Positions 9,651 to 19,904 of a stretch of DNA of 64,000 nucleotides are shown one piece after another; the first letter of the stretch is position 1; each line of letters begins with the position of its first letter. Source of the stretch: CAVYUC01 sp963816685 (lineage in GTDB: Bacteria > Bacteroidota > Bacteroidia > Bacteroidales > Prolixibacteraceae). Position numbers and translations under genes: made by a program. Under the pieces are notes generated by a model that ran no database searches, had not been told where the DNA came from, and was given only the letters and a program-made list of their open reading frames with translations. Location: NCBI GenBank assembly GCA_963816685.1, contig CAWFMB010000028.1:1-64000 (forward strand). Reading direction: 5' to 3'.

Positions 9651-11009
9651 TTAGTTTCCGGTTAATTCAAACCGCACAACTGTATCAATTCTATCGGGTA
9701 CAGGAAAAGTCCATTGTATTGGTTTGCCAATGTTAAAGAAGATGTCATCATCTGCAATATATGACCGTTTTCCCTGCCAAAACGGCTCAATAAAAGCTTC
9801 ACGACCATCGTAAACCAGCCGGGCATTTTTAATTTTCCCTTTCATTCCCGGCAGGTAATATTGTCCGGTATTGGAATCAAGAATATGCGCGTATAAAGTA
9901 TCATTGCGCATGGTAAACCTTCCCCACTCCGGTTTTGGAAACGGTGCCGGGCCACAGCCATAAATGCTTTCACTGTTCAAATCCATCCAGTCGCCCACCT
10001 TTGCCAGTATTTCAAGTGATTTCTCAGGAATGTTACCACGTGCATCAGGGCCCACATTCAGCAATAAATTTCCGCCTTTACTCACCACATTTACCAGTGC
10101 ATTTACAATATCGCCGGGAGTTTTATAATCTTCGTTTGTTGAATAGCCCCAGTCATTGTTCAATGTAATACAGGCTTCCCAGGGAATCGGGCGGTCCAGC
10201 TCATCGTAAATACCCTTGTGCGGGATTACCTGTTCCGGTCCTTCGAAATCGCCGGCAAAGGGTTCCGGATTTGCAGCTTCCATATTTCCACCCAAACGAT
10301 TATCGATAATTATTTCAGGCTGCAGTTCACGCACCATTTTTACAAGTTCTGTTGCTTTCCATTTTTCACCACTCATTTCGCCATACGAAAAATCGAACCA
10401 CATGATATCGATTTTACCGTAATTGGTTGCAAGTTCGCGTACCTGGTTGTGCATGTATGTTACATAATTATCGAAATTATGTTTTTTTCCTTTCCATGCT
10501 TCATTTTCCGACATCGGGTGAATTCCGTCGCCGTAATGCGGATAATCCGGATGGTGCCAGTCGAGCAGTGAATAGTAAAACCCCACCTTCAATCCTTCAG
10601 CCCGAAAAGCTTCCACATATTCTTTTATTAAATCGCGTCCGGCAGGGGTATTTGTTGCTTTGTAATCAGTGTATTTACTGTCGAAAAGGCAAAAACCATC
10701 GTGGTGTTTTGCAGTCATAACTGCATATTTCATACCGGCATCCTTCGCTGCTTTTGCCCATTCACGGGGATTATAATCCTCAGGATTAAACGTTTCGAAA
10801 TAGGGCTGGTAATCATCTACTGATAATTTTTCCTGATTCCTCACCCATTCCCCACGGGCAGGAACTGCATAAATCCCCCAGTGGATAAACATTCCGAACC
10901 GGGCATCCCTGAACCACTCTGTTCTTTTCTGCCGTTCGGTATATGCATCCTGTGCAGTTATCTGCCCAAACAGCAGGACAGCTGCAACTGCAAATAGTAA
11001 TTTCTTCAT
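9651..11009 (-). CDS. Alpha-L-fucosidase, GH29
   Basis: A 452-residue enzyme with a signal peptide (residues 1-19, ending FGQITAQ). It has the family 29 hallmarks FGMFIHWGIYAVPA, the catalytic-domain motif TAKHHDGFCLFDS, and IDIMWFDFSYGE with the nucleophile D206. The C-terminal region (about 350-450) is the usual small beta-sandwich. It hydrolyses terminal alpha-linked L-fucose by a retaining mechanism, probably in the periplasm. This is the strongest evidence that the locus handles a fucosylated substrate, and it fits the L-fucose isomerase operon at 33.2-38.4 kb. It lies 28 bp downstream of the large GH-A/T9SS gene and is probably cotranscribed with it. Confidence 0.93.
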   Translation of the reverse strand: MKKLLFAVAAVLLFGQITAQDAYTERQKRTEWFRDARFGMFIHWGIYAVPARGEWVRNQEKLSVDDYQPYFETFNPEDYNPREWAKAAKDAGMKYAVMTAKHHDGFCLFDSKYTDYKATNTPAGRDLIKEYVEAFRAEGLKVGFYYSLLDWHHPDYPHYGDGIHPMSENEAWKGKKHNFDNYVTYMHNQVRELATNYGKIDIMWFDFSYGEMSGEKWKATELVKMVRELQPEIIIDNRLGGNMEAANPEPFAGDFEGPEQVIPHKGIYDELDRPIPWEACITLNNDWGYSTNEDYKTPGDIVNALVNVVSKGGNLLLNVGPDARGNIPEKSLEILAKVGDWMDLNSESIYGCGPAPFPKPEWGRFTMRNDTLYAHILDSNTGQYYLPGMKGKIKNARLVYDGREAFIEPFWQGKRSYIADDDIFFNIGKPIQWTFPVPDRIDTVVRFELTGN

Positions 11010-11037
11010 CGGTTTAGCTTTATAATTGTTCCGTAAT

Positions 11038-14000
11038 TTATTCTCTTATTACCAGACGCTCCGACTTTCCGGAAACCTGTAAGGTATAAATTCCATGTGA
11101 TAAATTTTTAATGTCGATTTCATTCCGTCCGGCAGTTACATCTTTTTCCAGAACCTTTATCCCCTGAATATTAAAAATCCGCAACGTATCGTCTGCATTC
11201 AGTTCAACAGTTAATATATCTTTTGCGGGATTTGGATAGACTTTCAATTTACCTGTTTTACTGATGTTCTTCGTACCAACGTTTATTGGAAGGTACAAAA
11301 CCACTTCATCATAAATCTTTCCATCCCGGCTGGATGATCTAAGAATCAGCGAATCAGTTTCATTTTCCAACCGGTTCCCTGCAGTTACATAACAGAAAGT
11401 ACCGGACTGGGAAATGCTGAAATTGCCTGAATTATTGAACAGTGTCCATTCTACCTTGCGATCCCAGGAATCAACCGGTGTAATTTTTGCCGAAAAAGGA
11501 ATGGTCTCACCGGGTTCGGAGAAAGTTTTATTTCCCTGCGGAATGTCAATATTTTCAATCCGTGGATATGGATAGTAAGCCAGCGGCAGATTTTCAAGTT
11601 CAATATTTTCGGCATCGAAATGAACAACCACCATTGCATATTTTGGAACTTTTACTACCATTCCGTTTTCGACAGTAACCGTTGAAGAATCGATAACTGT
11701 GTTTTTTGTACTGAAATCCTCACCCGATATAACAACCATTTTACCATCCGAATTGAATGAAAATTCTTCAGGAAAATCTAACTGTACATAATGGTCATCT
11801 TCATAATCGCGGCTGATGAAAACGATGGAATAACCCTGTTCATTTCTGTAGGTATGAATCCCTACTGGTCGGGCTGAAAATTTAGCTCCCTGATAGGATT
11901 TACCCTGTTGGTTGGAGGTATAAGTATTGTAAAGCACATCACCTTTACACAGAGTGTTAACATATTTTGAAGTAATAAACAGCGGCAGTCTGCGGTAATC
12001 ATTTTCAGGTTCAGTGATCCTCCACTCTCCGCCGGTAAGATGAAATACGGTTGGAATTGCCGAGCCCAGTTCCATTGATGTGAGATAGTAATCCGTGCTT
12101 AGCAATGCCTGCCCCAGCCTGCCATTGTAGGTTGGTGTGGTTGTATTTGATTCGTACATGTATTGTTTCATCAGCCGGCCGGTTTTATCGACCTCATATT
12201 TATGAGAATTGAGCATTCCACCTAAGAAGTCATCAGCCAGATCACGCACATTCGCATAATATTCCAGCTCTGAATTTGCAGGAGGAAGTGCAGGGTCATA
12301 ATTCAGATTTCCACCTAAATATCCTGAAGGTGCTGTCCAATCTACTATTCCATCGTTCCCGTCAATGATTTTTTCATTCAGACCGTAACTTTTTTCACGA
12401 CTCGGATAGCGGGAGCTGTAGGTTAAATAAATTTTTGCTGAATCGTAATAAGGCGAGGCTTTCATCATCGCTGCCATTTCGCGGCACCACTCAGCATAGG
12501 CATTATAATCACTCCCAATTTGTGCATTGTGGGCATTGGCGCCCCATACTTCATTCCCAAATTCGAAAATCAATCCCGGACTGTTTTTCAAAAATGGCTC
12601 CGAATAACCCTCTGCTACCCGTAATTTCCCGCCGGGAGTATCATCCGGCCCGTTGATGTATTCAAGGAAACGCAGGAAAGTATCCGGGTTTTTACGCCAG
12701 TCAGTACTGTTTTCCACACCACAACAGAATGCAGTATATGCACCAAACTGATTGCATCGTTCAATAAACTTGCCGATGGTGACGCTTTTTCCCGCTCCAA
12801 CATAATCAGAAAAACTGAGCGGATTTGCTGTGAGTGCGCCCCAGCGGATAGCTCCAGGTTGTAAATCTTCAAGTAACGTAGTGTGTTCTGAATTAAATAC
12901 TTCGCCACTTTTGAAATCCGGGTTAATTCCGATACCTTCATTATACGACATTGCACTTGCTGAAAATTCAAGTTTCCCGGTTTTAATCCCAAGATTTTCA
13001 TCCAGCGGATCGAAAGCTGAAGTTGAGACTTTAAACACTTCGCTTTTTTCCGAAACATTCATCCCTGCATCCAGAGCTTCTATTTGTAATTCGTATTCTG
13101 TATCCGGCGTCAGGACTTTTAAAACTGTTGAATTTACAGTTATCAGACTATCGGAATTGTACAATTCGCCGTTCAGATAAACATGATAGCCAAAAATTGA
13201 AGTTTGCCCATCTGTTGCACCATCCCACGAAATCTGAATAGCCAGTCCGGTTGAAACATCAGCCGATAAATTGACGGGTGGTGTTGGCGGAATTGTATCC
13301 GGACTTAACGTTTCAACATTCACAATTTGCTGAACAAACGATTCATTTCTCACCTTGTCTACGGCAGTTACTGCAATTGAATATTTTGTGCTTGCATTGA
13401 GGTTTTCAAATAAATACTCGCTTGTTGAAACAACTGCCGGATTCACTTTTGCACCGTTCAGGTATATGTTGTATCCGGAAAGTTTTTGGTCATCACTGCT
13501 TTTATCCCAGGCTACACGCAAAAAACGGTCGCCGGTAGCAGTAATTCTTACATTATTCACATTTTCGGGGCGATTGATATCATATTCAGGATAGAGATAT
13601 TTGCCATCAATGTATTGGGCACTTAACTGTCCGGGCAACTCCCATTTTATGCCGCCGTTTTCCTGGTGAATATTCCATTGTACTGCATAAATTGCATAAA
13701 CTTTTCCTGAATCGAGAGGAATGGGATCAGATTTCCTGCCACCTGTTACAGCGCCGATTTTACCATGATTATCGCTTTGCGCTGCTATTATATCTGCATT
13801 TTCAAAGGATTTATCTGAACTTAAAAACAGCGCATAATCTCCATCTCCGTTCATGTAAAAAGTATAATCTCCACTATTTTTCGGAACTAAATAACCCTCC
13901 AGAAAACCAGTTGCAAAATCATGTCCGTCGCACAAATTCGGATCGTTGCAACCGGCACTCACCGTCAGCGGGATTTCATCCCAGTTTAAACGACTATAGG

Positions 14001-14484
14001 CCGAAGCCATGTTGGTGGATTGAACAACCGAACCATAAACCGGAGTCTCGCTCAGCGGCACCACTTCCTGCCAGAAAACAGCATCGTGAATTTCGAATTT
14101 TATTCCATGGTGCGTGTATTCCGACACCACAACGGGAAAATCTTTGGCAGTGGTACCATCATCGTCGCTCACCGAGACAGTAACAATAGCGCTTCCGGGA
14201 ATTCCCTGCTCCGAAACGTGTATTACAGCCATTTTATCACCCCTGTTATAGGAAACCGAATCAATTTTCAATAGGGATTCTTCAGAAGAATTCACCTCAA
14301 ACGTTAAATCCTGTCCGTCAAAATCTCCATCATTTAAATTGGAAACGAACAGGAAATCCGCTCCTGAATTGACAATTACTGTATCACTTAACGGAACATC
14401 AAACTGAGGTTTATTTTGTGAGGTGGAAACAATTGAAATGCAAAACAAGAACAAAAAATTAATAATCAGGGTCTTAAAATTCAT
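11038..14484 (-). CDS. Large multidomain secreted glycoside hydrolase (PA14-like, FN3, clan GH-A-like, T9SS)
   Basis: A 1148-residue modular protein. It has a signal peptide (1-22), a cadherin-like/beta region (25-125), a PA14-like domain (about 130-300; FATGFLEGYLVPKNSGDYTF), two fibronectin type III domains (about 305-395 and 400-490; NVRITATGDRFLRVAWDKSS and VNLSADVSTGLAIQISWDGA) and a TIM-barrel-like domain (about 500-990). The barrel has FEFGNEVWG as likely acid/base and YMYESNTTTP as likely nucleophile, resembling clan A families such as GH51/GH39. The C-terminus is a type A T9SS sorting domain (LKVYPNPAKDILTVEL, then GIYTLQVSG). It is expected at the cell surface, acting early on the polymer. 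Its specificity is unknown, and the family assignment is by motif only. Confidence 0.82.
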   Translation of the reverse strand: MNFKTLIINFLFLFCISIVSTSQNKPQFDVPLSDTVIVNSGADFLFVSNLNDGDFDGQDLTFEVNSSEESLLKIDSVSYNRGDKMAVIHVSEQGIPGSAIVTVSVSDDDGTTAKDFPVVVSEYTHHGIKFEIHDAVFWQEVVPLSETPVYGSVVQSTNMASAYSRLNWDEIPLTVSAGCNDPNLCDGHDFATGFLEGYLVPKNSGDYTFYMNGDGDYALFLSSDKSFENADIIAAQSDNHGKIGAVTGGRKSDPIPLDSGKVYAIYAVQWNIHQENGGIKWELPGQLSAQYIDGKYLYPEYDINRPENVNNVRITATGDRFLRVAWDKSSDDQKLSGYNIYLNGAKVNPAVVSTSEYLFENLNASTKYSIAVTAVDKVRNESFVQQIVNVETLSPDTIPPTPPVNLSADVSTGLAIQISWDGATDGQTSIFGYHVYLNGELYNSDSLITVNSTVLKVLTPDTEYELQIEALDAGMNVSEKSEVFKVSTSAFDPLDENLGIKTGKLEFSASAMSYNEGIGINPDFKSGEVFNSEHTTLLEDLQPGAIRWGALTANPLSFSDYVGAGKSVTIGKFIERCNQFGAYTAFCCGVENSTDWRKNPDTFLRFLEYINGPDDTPGGKLRVAEGYSEPFLKNSPGLIFEFGNEVWGANAHNAQIGSDYNAYAEWCREMAAMMKASPYYDSAKIYLTYSSRYPSREKSYGLNEKIIDGNDGIVDWTAPSGYLGGNLNYDPALPPANSELEYYANVRDLADDFLGGMLNSHKYEVDKTGRLMKQYMYESNTTTPTYNGRLGQALLSTDYYLTSMELGSAIPTVFHLTGGEWRITEPENDYRRLPLFITSKYVNTLCKGDVLYNTYTSNQQGKSYQGAKFSARPVGIHTYRNEQGYSIVFISRDYEDDHYVQLDFPEEFSFNSDGKMVVISGEDFSTKNTVIDSSTVTVENGMVVKVPKYAMVVVHFDAENIELENLPLAYYPYPRIENIDIPQGNKTFSEPGETIPFSAKITPVDSWDRKVEWTLFNNSGNFSISQSGTFCYVTAGNRLENETDSLILRSSSRDGKIYDEVVLYLPINVGTKNISKTGKLKVYPNPAKDILTVELNADDTLRIFNIQGIKVLEKDVTAGRNEIDIKNLSHGIYTLQVSGKSERLVIRE

Positions 14485-14695
14485 TTCTAAATCTGTTTAG
14501 TTGATTGATAAATATTGATTGTATTAAGCGCGTTAAAATACAAAAAATAGGACAGGAACAATAAACAGAAAGAATATAAATAAGCCGGGAAGGTGCATCC
14601 GGAACTTAAAATTACTTTTGAAAACAAGAGTCTGAAACAAATAATCAGGCACTTGTTTGTAATTATTTTTACCTGCAGATTTGAAGTATCTGATT

Positions 14696-16192
14696 TTATT
14701 TTGAACGTGCTTTACTGCGCGCCTTTTCAAATTTACCCCTCATTTGCTGTAAGGTTTGTTTGTATTTTGAATCGGTTGCAAGGTTTAACCTTTCTTCGGG
14801 GTCTGACTGGTGGTTGTACAATTCTTCGTTTTTTACACCAACATCTTCTCCCCAGCGGTTATAACGCCAGTCACCTGAAATCAATGAACCTGCCTGCCCG
14901 CTGTAACTAATGGTAAATGCTTCTGCATTTTCATCGGAAAGGGTGCTGTTATTAATGTATTTAACCAGGCTTTCCCCCTGAAGGATTTCAGGTTGTTCTG
15001 ACGAAAGTCCGCAAAGTTCTGTTAATGTTGGATACAAATCGATTAACTCGGTAACGGATTTGCAGGTTGTTCCATATTCATTTTCACTTCCGGGAACTGA
15101 GATGATAAGCGGCACGCGCACACTTCCCTCCCATAAGCTCACCTTCGACCAGCAGTCGTGTTCGCCCAGGTTATATCCATGATCTGACATGAAAATGACT
15201 ATCGTTTCCTTGCGCAAATCAAGTTGATCGAGTGTATGAAGCAACCGGCCCACCTGCTCGTCCATAAATCGCACGCTGGCCATATAAGCGCCAATAGTTT
15301 TCCGCTGTTGTTCGTTATTCATTCCCCATACCTTTTCATTTTGCCTGCGAAGGGCTTCTTCCGGTACATTATCGCCAATCTTTACCTGCGGCAGTTCCAT
15401 TTCATCTTCAGGATAATGTTGAAAACAACTTTCAGGTGCGATTAACGGAACATGCGGCCGGACAAGCCCCACTGCCAAAAAGAATGGAGCATCGGGTTTA
15501 ATTTTCACTTTATTTGTTGCGCCTTCCGGTACCTTCCCTGCCCTGTTTTCCAAAATTGCAATTGCCTGACTTGTTGCCACATAATCAGTTTGAAAGACCT
15601 TCATGCTGTCGGCAAGAATCAAACGTGAAAAATTGGAACCATAATGTCTGTTTTTGGGTGAAAGCAGTTCCAGAATTCCGGGACTTTGTGTTTCCGGCCC
15701 CATCACGTTGTAAGCATAGTCCCACGAATCGGGATCATCACCGCCCGGGTCGCCCCGTTCAATTCCACCCGGAACTCCCATATGGAAAATCTTTGAAACG
15801 CGTGCAGTAAAATAGCCATGTTCACGGAAAAATCCAGCCATCGACGGATGATTTGAAAGGGAGGGAGTTTCTTTCCGGTAACTTCCCGGCTGGTCGATAT
15901 TTTGAAGAATTCCGTTTGTTTCAGGATACAAACCACTCATAATGGAAGCACGGGAAGGACCGCACAACGGAAACTGGCAATATGCCCTGGAAAAACGCAC
16001 TCCCTGACCGGCCAGCTTATCCAGGTGTGGAGTGTGCCTGTCAATTTCCATGTAGGGACCAATCCTCGTGTTTAAATCATCTGAAATAATCAGCAGGATA
16101 TTGGGTTTTTGTGCTTTTGATACAAAACTGAAGAACAATATGCCAATAATAAAAACCTGTCTGAAACTTTTTATTTCTCTTCTTATACCCAT
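14696..16192 (-). CDS. Sulfatase, family S1 (iduronate-2-sulfatase-like)
   Basis: A 498-residue sulfatase with an N-terminal membrane/signal segment (about 12-28). The metal site ILLIISDDLN and the maturation motif LCGPSRASIMSG place the formylglycine precursor at C77. Further motifs are SDHGYNLGEHDCWSK (metal/sulfate site) and the C-terminal SDPEERLNL. The Cys-type motif requires an anaerobic or general sulfatase-maturing enzyme, which is not in this window. The sequence looks closest to iduronate-2-sulfatase-like subfamilies (S1_7 type); this is inference. It removes sulfate esters from the glycan. It lies 37 bp downstream of the second sulfatase, so the two are cotranscribed. The 211-bp gap that follows has no gene. 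Confidence 0.9.
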   Translation of the reverse strand: MGIRREIKSFRQVFIIGILFFSFVSKAQKPNILLIISDDLNTRIGPYMEIDRHTPHLDKLAGQGVRFSRAYCQFPLCGPSRASIMSGLYPETNGILQNIDQPGSYRKETPSLSNHPSMAGFFREHGYFTARVSKIFHMGVPGGIERGDPGGDDPDSWDYAYNVMGPETQSPGILELLSPKNRHYGSNFSRLILADSMKVFQTDYVATSQAIAILENRAGKVPEGATNKVKIKPDAPFFLAVGLVRPHVPLIAPESCFQHYPEDEMELPQVKIGDNVPEEALRRQNEKVWGMNNEQQRKTIGAYMASVRFMDEQVGRLLHTLDQLDLRKETIVIFMSDHGYNLGEHDCWSKVSLWEGSVRVPLIISVPGSENEYGTTCKSVTELIDLYPTLTELCGLSSEQPEILQGESLVKYINNSTLSDENAEAFTISYSGQAGSLISGDWRYNRWGEDVGVKNEELYNHQSDPEERLNLATDSKYKQTLQQMRGKFEKARSKARSK

Positions 16193-16229
16193 ATCAATTA
16201 AAATTGAAGTTTATTTCTCTACGATACCA

Positions 16230-17849
16230 CTACCGGTTTTGAGATTCAAGATATGCTTTCAGGTATTTTTGATCCAGTTCATCGCTGTCGCCGTAATAAT
16301 CCCTTAATTCTTTCAGCTTTTGATGCATATTCTTTTGAACATCGGCATATTCGGGATTATCGTAAACGTTTTGCATTTCCATTGGGTCTTTTTCCAAATC
16401 ATACAATTCCCATTCATCTATATCATAATAGAAATGAATGAGTTTGTAGCGTTCGGTTGCCACTCCGTAATGCCTTTTCACCATATGAATGGAAGGATAT
16501 TCGTAATAGGTATAATAAGCAGCATCGCGCCATTTATCCGTATCGCCGCTAACGAGTTTACGGAACGATTCACCCTGCATTTCTTCCGGAATTTCAACAC
16601 CGGCATAATCAAGGAAAGTAGGGGCAAAATCGAGATTTTGCACCAGTTTGGCACTTTTGGTACCAGGTTTAATTTCTTTTGGATAACGAATGACAAGCGG
16701 TGTACGGAACGATTCCTTATACATAAACCTTTTATCAAACCAGCCATGTTCGCCCAGGTAAAATCCCTGATCAGATGTATAAACAACGATTGTATTATCG
16801 GCCAGACCAGCTTCATCAAGATAATCGAGTAACTGTCCTACTCCTTCGTCCACTGATGCAATACAAGCCAGATAATCCTGCATGTAGCGCTGGTAGCGCC
16901 AGCGCATCAGGGCTTTCGGATCCGATTTTATGTTGGGATATGTTTGTTCAAATTCCTCGTTCAGCGGACGATAAACCGAATCCCATGCTGCCTTTTGGGC
17001 TTCATTCATCCGGCCGGTGTTATTGTTAAATGCCCTGATTCCCCAGTCTGAAGTTTCTTCAATTCCCAGTTTTTCCATTACATCCGGATAAATCTTTGAA
17101 TCGCCGGCCCAGTTTTGGTTCAGCAAAATATTCATTTCCTGCGTTTTGGCTGCAGTTCCCCTTCCCTCATAATCATCAAAAAGTGTTTCAGGTTCCTTAA
17201 ACTTCATTTTTGTATACTGCTTGTAATACTTTTCAGCAGGCAACCATTCCCGGTGTGGTGCTTTCTGATGATACAACAGGCAAAATGGCTTTTCCTGGTC
17301 GCGTTTATTCTTCAGCCAGTCCAAAGCAGTTTCAGTTATAATTTCTGTCACATAACCTTCTTTTTGCACTTTTTCTCCGTTAATTAAAAAATCGGGGTTA
17401 TAATAATTTCCCTGTCCCGGCAGTACCATTGAATAATCAAATCCCTGCGGAATTCCATCGAGATGGATCTTGCCAATCATTGCAGTCTGATAACCATTAG
17501 CCTGAAGGATTTTTGGAAAATTATTCTGGTCCCAGTTAAACGGTTGTACATTATCCACTTTCCCGTTTATAAAACTGTGTTTTCCGGTTAATAAAACTGC
17601 ACGGCTTGGCGCACAAAGTGAATTTGTAACACATGCGCGTGTAAATAATACTCCTTCATTTGCGATCCTGTCGATGTTTGGAGTTTCATTAATTCCAAAA
17701 CCATAAGCGCTGATTGCCTGGTAAGCATGATCGTCGCTCATGATGTAAATGATGTTGGGACGCCGGGCCTCTTCTTTTTTTGGGGAGCAATTAATTAAAA
17801 TTAATGCTAAAACGGTAATGGAAAAAACTTTAACGAGTTGTTGGTTCAT
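16230..17849 (-). CDS. Sulfatase lipoprotein, family S1 (paralogue A)
   Basis: A 539-residue sulfatase with a lipoprotein signal (LALILINCS; lipobox Cys about residue 22), so it is membrane-anchored. The metal motif is IIYIMSDDHAYQ and the maturation motif LCAPSRAVLLTG has the formylglycine Cys at C79. It continues with LYHQKAPHREW, YTSDQGFYLGEHGWFDK and KLIHFYYDIDEWELYDLE. It is clearly paralogous to the sulfatase 357 bp upstream (18207-19796), sharing most motifs word for word, and resembles glucosamine-6-sulfatase-type S1 members. The two copies suggest recognition of two sulfation positions or linkages. Substrate unknown. Confidence 0.9.
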   Translation of the reverse strand: MNQQLVKVFSITVLALILINCSPKKEEARRPNIIYIMSDDHAYQAISAYGFGINETPNIDRIANEGVLFTRACVTNSLCAPSRAVLLTGKHSFINGKVDNVQPFNWDQNNFPKILQANGYQTAMIGKIHLDGIPQGFDYSMVLPGQGNYYNPDFLINGEKVQKEGYVTEIITETALDWLKNKRDQEKPFCLLYHQKAPHREWLPAEKYYKQYTKMKFKEPETLFDDYEGRGTAAKTQEMNILLNQNWAGDSKIYPDVMEKLGIEETSDWGIRAFNNNTGRMNEAQKAAWDSVYRPLNEEFEQTYPNIKSDPKALMRWRYQRYMQDYLACIASVDEGVGQLLDYLDEAGLADNTIVVYTSDQGFYLGEHGWFDKRFMYKESFRTPLVIRYPKEIKPGTKSAKLVQNLDFAPTFLDYAGVEIPEEMQGESFRKLVSGDTDKWRDAAYYTYYEYPSIHMVKRHYGVATERYKLIHFYYDIDEWELYDLEKDPMEMQNVYDNPEYADVQKNMHQKLKELRDYYGDSDELDQKYLKAYLESQNR

Positions 17850-18206
17850 AGTTTCATATTTTAGATAATACAGTAATTGATCTTTTACAATTTTACAAAA
17901 AACGGAGAAGTAATCAACGCATTTAACTTTCTCCTTCCTGATTGTCCAGGCATTTACCCCATCAATGAGTGTCTGCAGACGGATGTTATATGATGTGAAA
18001 ATTATCTCTTTTTTTAAATTCAGATTTTAGGTTTGCATTGCTGAAAAAAAATGTAACAGAAAGTGAGAGAAAAGAATAGTTTCATAAATTATAAATTATA
18101 TTGCGATTGAATCATAGAACGCCAGATGAGCTTCACTTGTTTAGATATCTTTTTGCAAATAAACAATCTCTTAATTATCTAATAATTTTTGTTATTCTTC
18201 AGAAAA
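17850..18206. other. Intergenic gap between two sulfatase genes
   Basis: A 357-bp AT-rich stretch with no open frame worth calling. No strong hairpin, tRNA or Bacteroidota -7 box in the gene direction was seen. It probably contains the 5' leader and promoter of the downstream sulfatase pair. Confidence 0.5.
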
Positions 18207-19796
18207 TCATTTCCAATACTCAATGCGTGGATTCTCTTTTACTTTTTCATTGTATTCATCAATAAAGTGCTGATTTAATGCATCGCTGTCTTTATATTTT
18301 TCTCTTAGTTTTTCCAGCTTTTGGAGTAGTTCTTTTTTCACATCAGCATATGCCGGATCGTTGTATACATTCTTCATTTCCTCCGGGTCTTTCTCTAAAT
18401 CATACAATTCCCATTTATCAATGTCGTAATAGAAATGAATAAGTTTATACTTGTCGGTTGTTATCCCGTAATGACGCATCACATGATGCTCTGATGGATG
18501 TTCGTAATAGTGATAGTAATGTGCATCTCTCCAGTCGGAAGGTGTATTTCCTTTCAACACTGGCACCAGGCTCCGGCCCTGCATATCTTCGGGCACGTTT
18601 GCACCGGCAATGTCGATAAAGGTTTCTCCAAAATCGAGGTTGGAAACCAAATCGTTATTGACAGTTCCAGGTTGAATGACTCCAGGCCAGCGAATTAAAA
18701 GCGGAGTTCGAAGCGATTCCCTGTACATCCAGCGTTTGTCGAACCAGCCATGCTCGCCCAGGTAAAATCCCTGATCGGAACTGTAAACCACAATGGTGTT
18801 TTTGTCCAAACCGGTTTCTTTTAAATAATCCAGTACCCGGCCAACACTTTTATCGACTGCAGCCACACAGGCCAAATAGTCTCTCATGTATCTTTGGTAT
18901 TTAAAACTTACCAAATCCTTACCTGTCGGATTGTTCTTTTTAAATTTGTTGTAGATGGAATCATAAACAGCATTCCACATTTTTTTCTGCTCTTCATTCA
19001 TCTCACGTGGTGGCTGGTCTGTCATTTTCAGGTCCCGGTCAAGGGTCATTGAGTTTGAAATGGACATATTGTTTAATGCAGCCACCTCTCTGTCTCCGGA
19101 ATAATCATCAAAAAGTGTTTCTGGTTCAGGAAAGGTAGTATCTTCGTACATGCCTATTTCGTTTGGTCCGGGCTGCCAGTTACGGTGCGGAGCTTTATGC
19201 CACATCATCACCATAAAAGGTTGTGTTGAGTCTTTTACTTCTTTAAGCCAGTTTATCGTTTTATCTGTAATGATGTCTGTTGTATATCCTTCGATTTCAT
19301 ACTGGCCTTGCTGATTGATAAATTGCGGATTATAATATCTTCCCTGTCCGGGCAGTATGTCGTAATAATCAAAACCAGTCGGGGTACCTCCAAGATGCAG
19401 TTTCCCAATTACTGCTGTTTTATAACCGGCATTTTGAAGGACTTTTGTAAAGGTTTGCTGGCTGAAATCAAATTTGGAACCCATCGTGTTGTCAACAAAT
19501 CCATTTAAATGGCTGTATTTTCCCGACAGGATAGAAGCTCTTGACGGACCACATATCGAATTGGTTACGAGGCAATGGTTAAAGCGCATCCCCGCTTCTG
19601 CCAAACGGTCGATGTTTGGTGTTGGTGCCAGTTCGGCTAATGATCCTCCATATGAACTAATTGCCTGATATGCATGATCATCAGCCATTATGAAAATGAT
19701 GTTTGGACGTTGTAGTTCTTCTTTTTCTGCATTGCACCCAATTAATGATATTACAACAAGAATTGAAACAAATGAGATGCTTAAGATCCGGAACAT
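18207..19796 (-). CDS. Sulfatase lipoprotein, family S1 (paralogue B)
   Basis: A 529-residue sulfatase with a lipoprotein signal (VVISLIGCNAE). Metal motif IIFIMADDHAYQ; maturation motif SICGPSRASILSG with the formylglycine Cys at C82. It shares WHKAPHRNWQ, YSSDQGFYLGEHGWFDK and KLIHFYYDIDKWELYDLE with paralogue A, so the two arose by duplication and are now clearly diverged. It follows susD by 108 bp, but a strong terminator-like hairpin lies between them, so it may be transcribed at a lower level or from its own promoter. It is expected to act in the periplasm or on the membrane surface. Confidence 0.9.
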   Translation of the reverse strand: MFRILSISFVSILVVISLIGCNAEKEELQRPNIIFIMADDHAYQAISSYGGSLAELAPTPNIDRLAEAGMRFNHCLVTNSICGPSRASILSGKYSHLNGFVDNTMGSKFDFSQQTFTKVLQNAGYKTAVIGKLHLGGTPTGFDYYDILPGQGRYYNPQFINQQGQYEIEGYTTDIITDKTINWLKEVKDSTQPFMVMMWHKAPHRNWQPGPNEIGMYEDTTFPEPETLFDDYSGDREVAALNNMSISNSMTLDRDLKMTDQPPREMNEEQKKMWNAVYDSIYNKFKKNNPTGKDLVSFKYQRYMRDYLACVAAVDKSVGRVLDYLKETGLDKNTIVVYSSDQGFYLGEHGWFDKRWMYRESLRTPLLIRWPGVIQPGTVNNDLVSNLDFGETFIDIAGANVPEDMQGRSLVPVLKGNTPSDWRDAHYYHYYEHPSEHHVMRHYGITTDKYKLIHFYYDIDKWELYDLEKDPEEMKNVYNDPAYADVKKELLQKLEKLREKYKDSDALNQHFIDEYNEKVKENPRIEYWK

Positions 19797-19851
19797 AATT
19801 TTATTAATTTAGATTGATTTAATCCATTTGAAAAATTCTGCAATTTAATTA

Positions 19852-19888
19852 AAAAGAAAGTTTTCGGGCTGTCCGAAAACTTTCTTTT
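19852..19888 (-). terminator. Intrinsic terminator after susD
   Basis: A perfect 16-bp stem (19852-19867 pairs with 19873-19888) with a 5-nt loop lies 17 bp beyond the susD stop. On the minus strand the stem ends in a run of T (CTTTTT), as expected of an intrinsic terminator or a processing stop that uncouples susCD from the sulfatases. Confidence 0.75.
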
Positions 19889-19904
19889 CCAAAACCAATG
19901 TATT

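Noticed and set aside
14533..14730. 65-codon frame between the T9SS enzyme and the first sulfatase
   Set aside because: It overlaps the sulfatase 3' end, has no recognisable family and its hydrophobic tail reflects AT-rich sequence.
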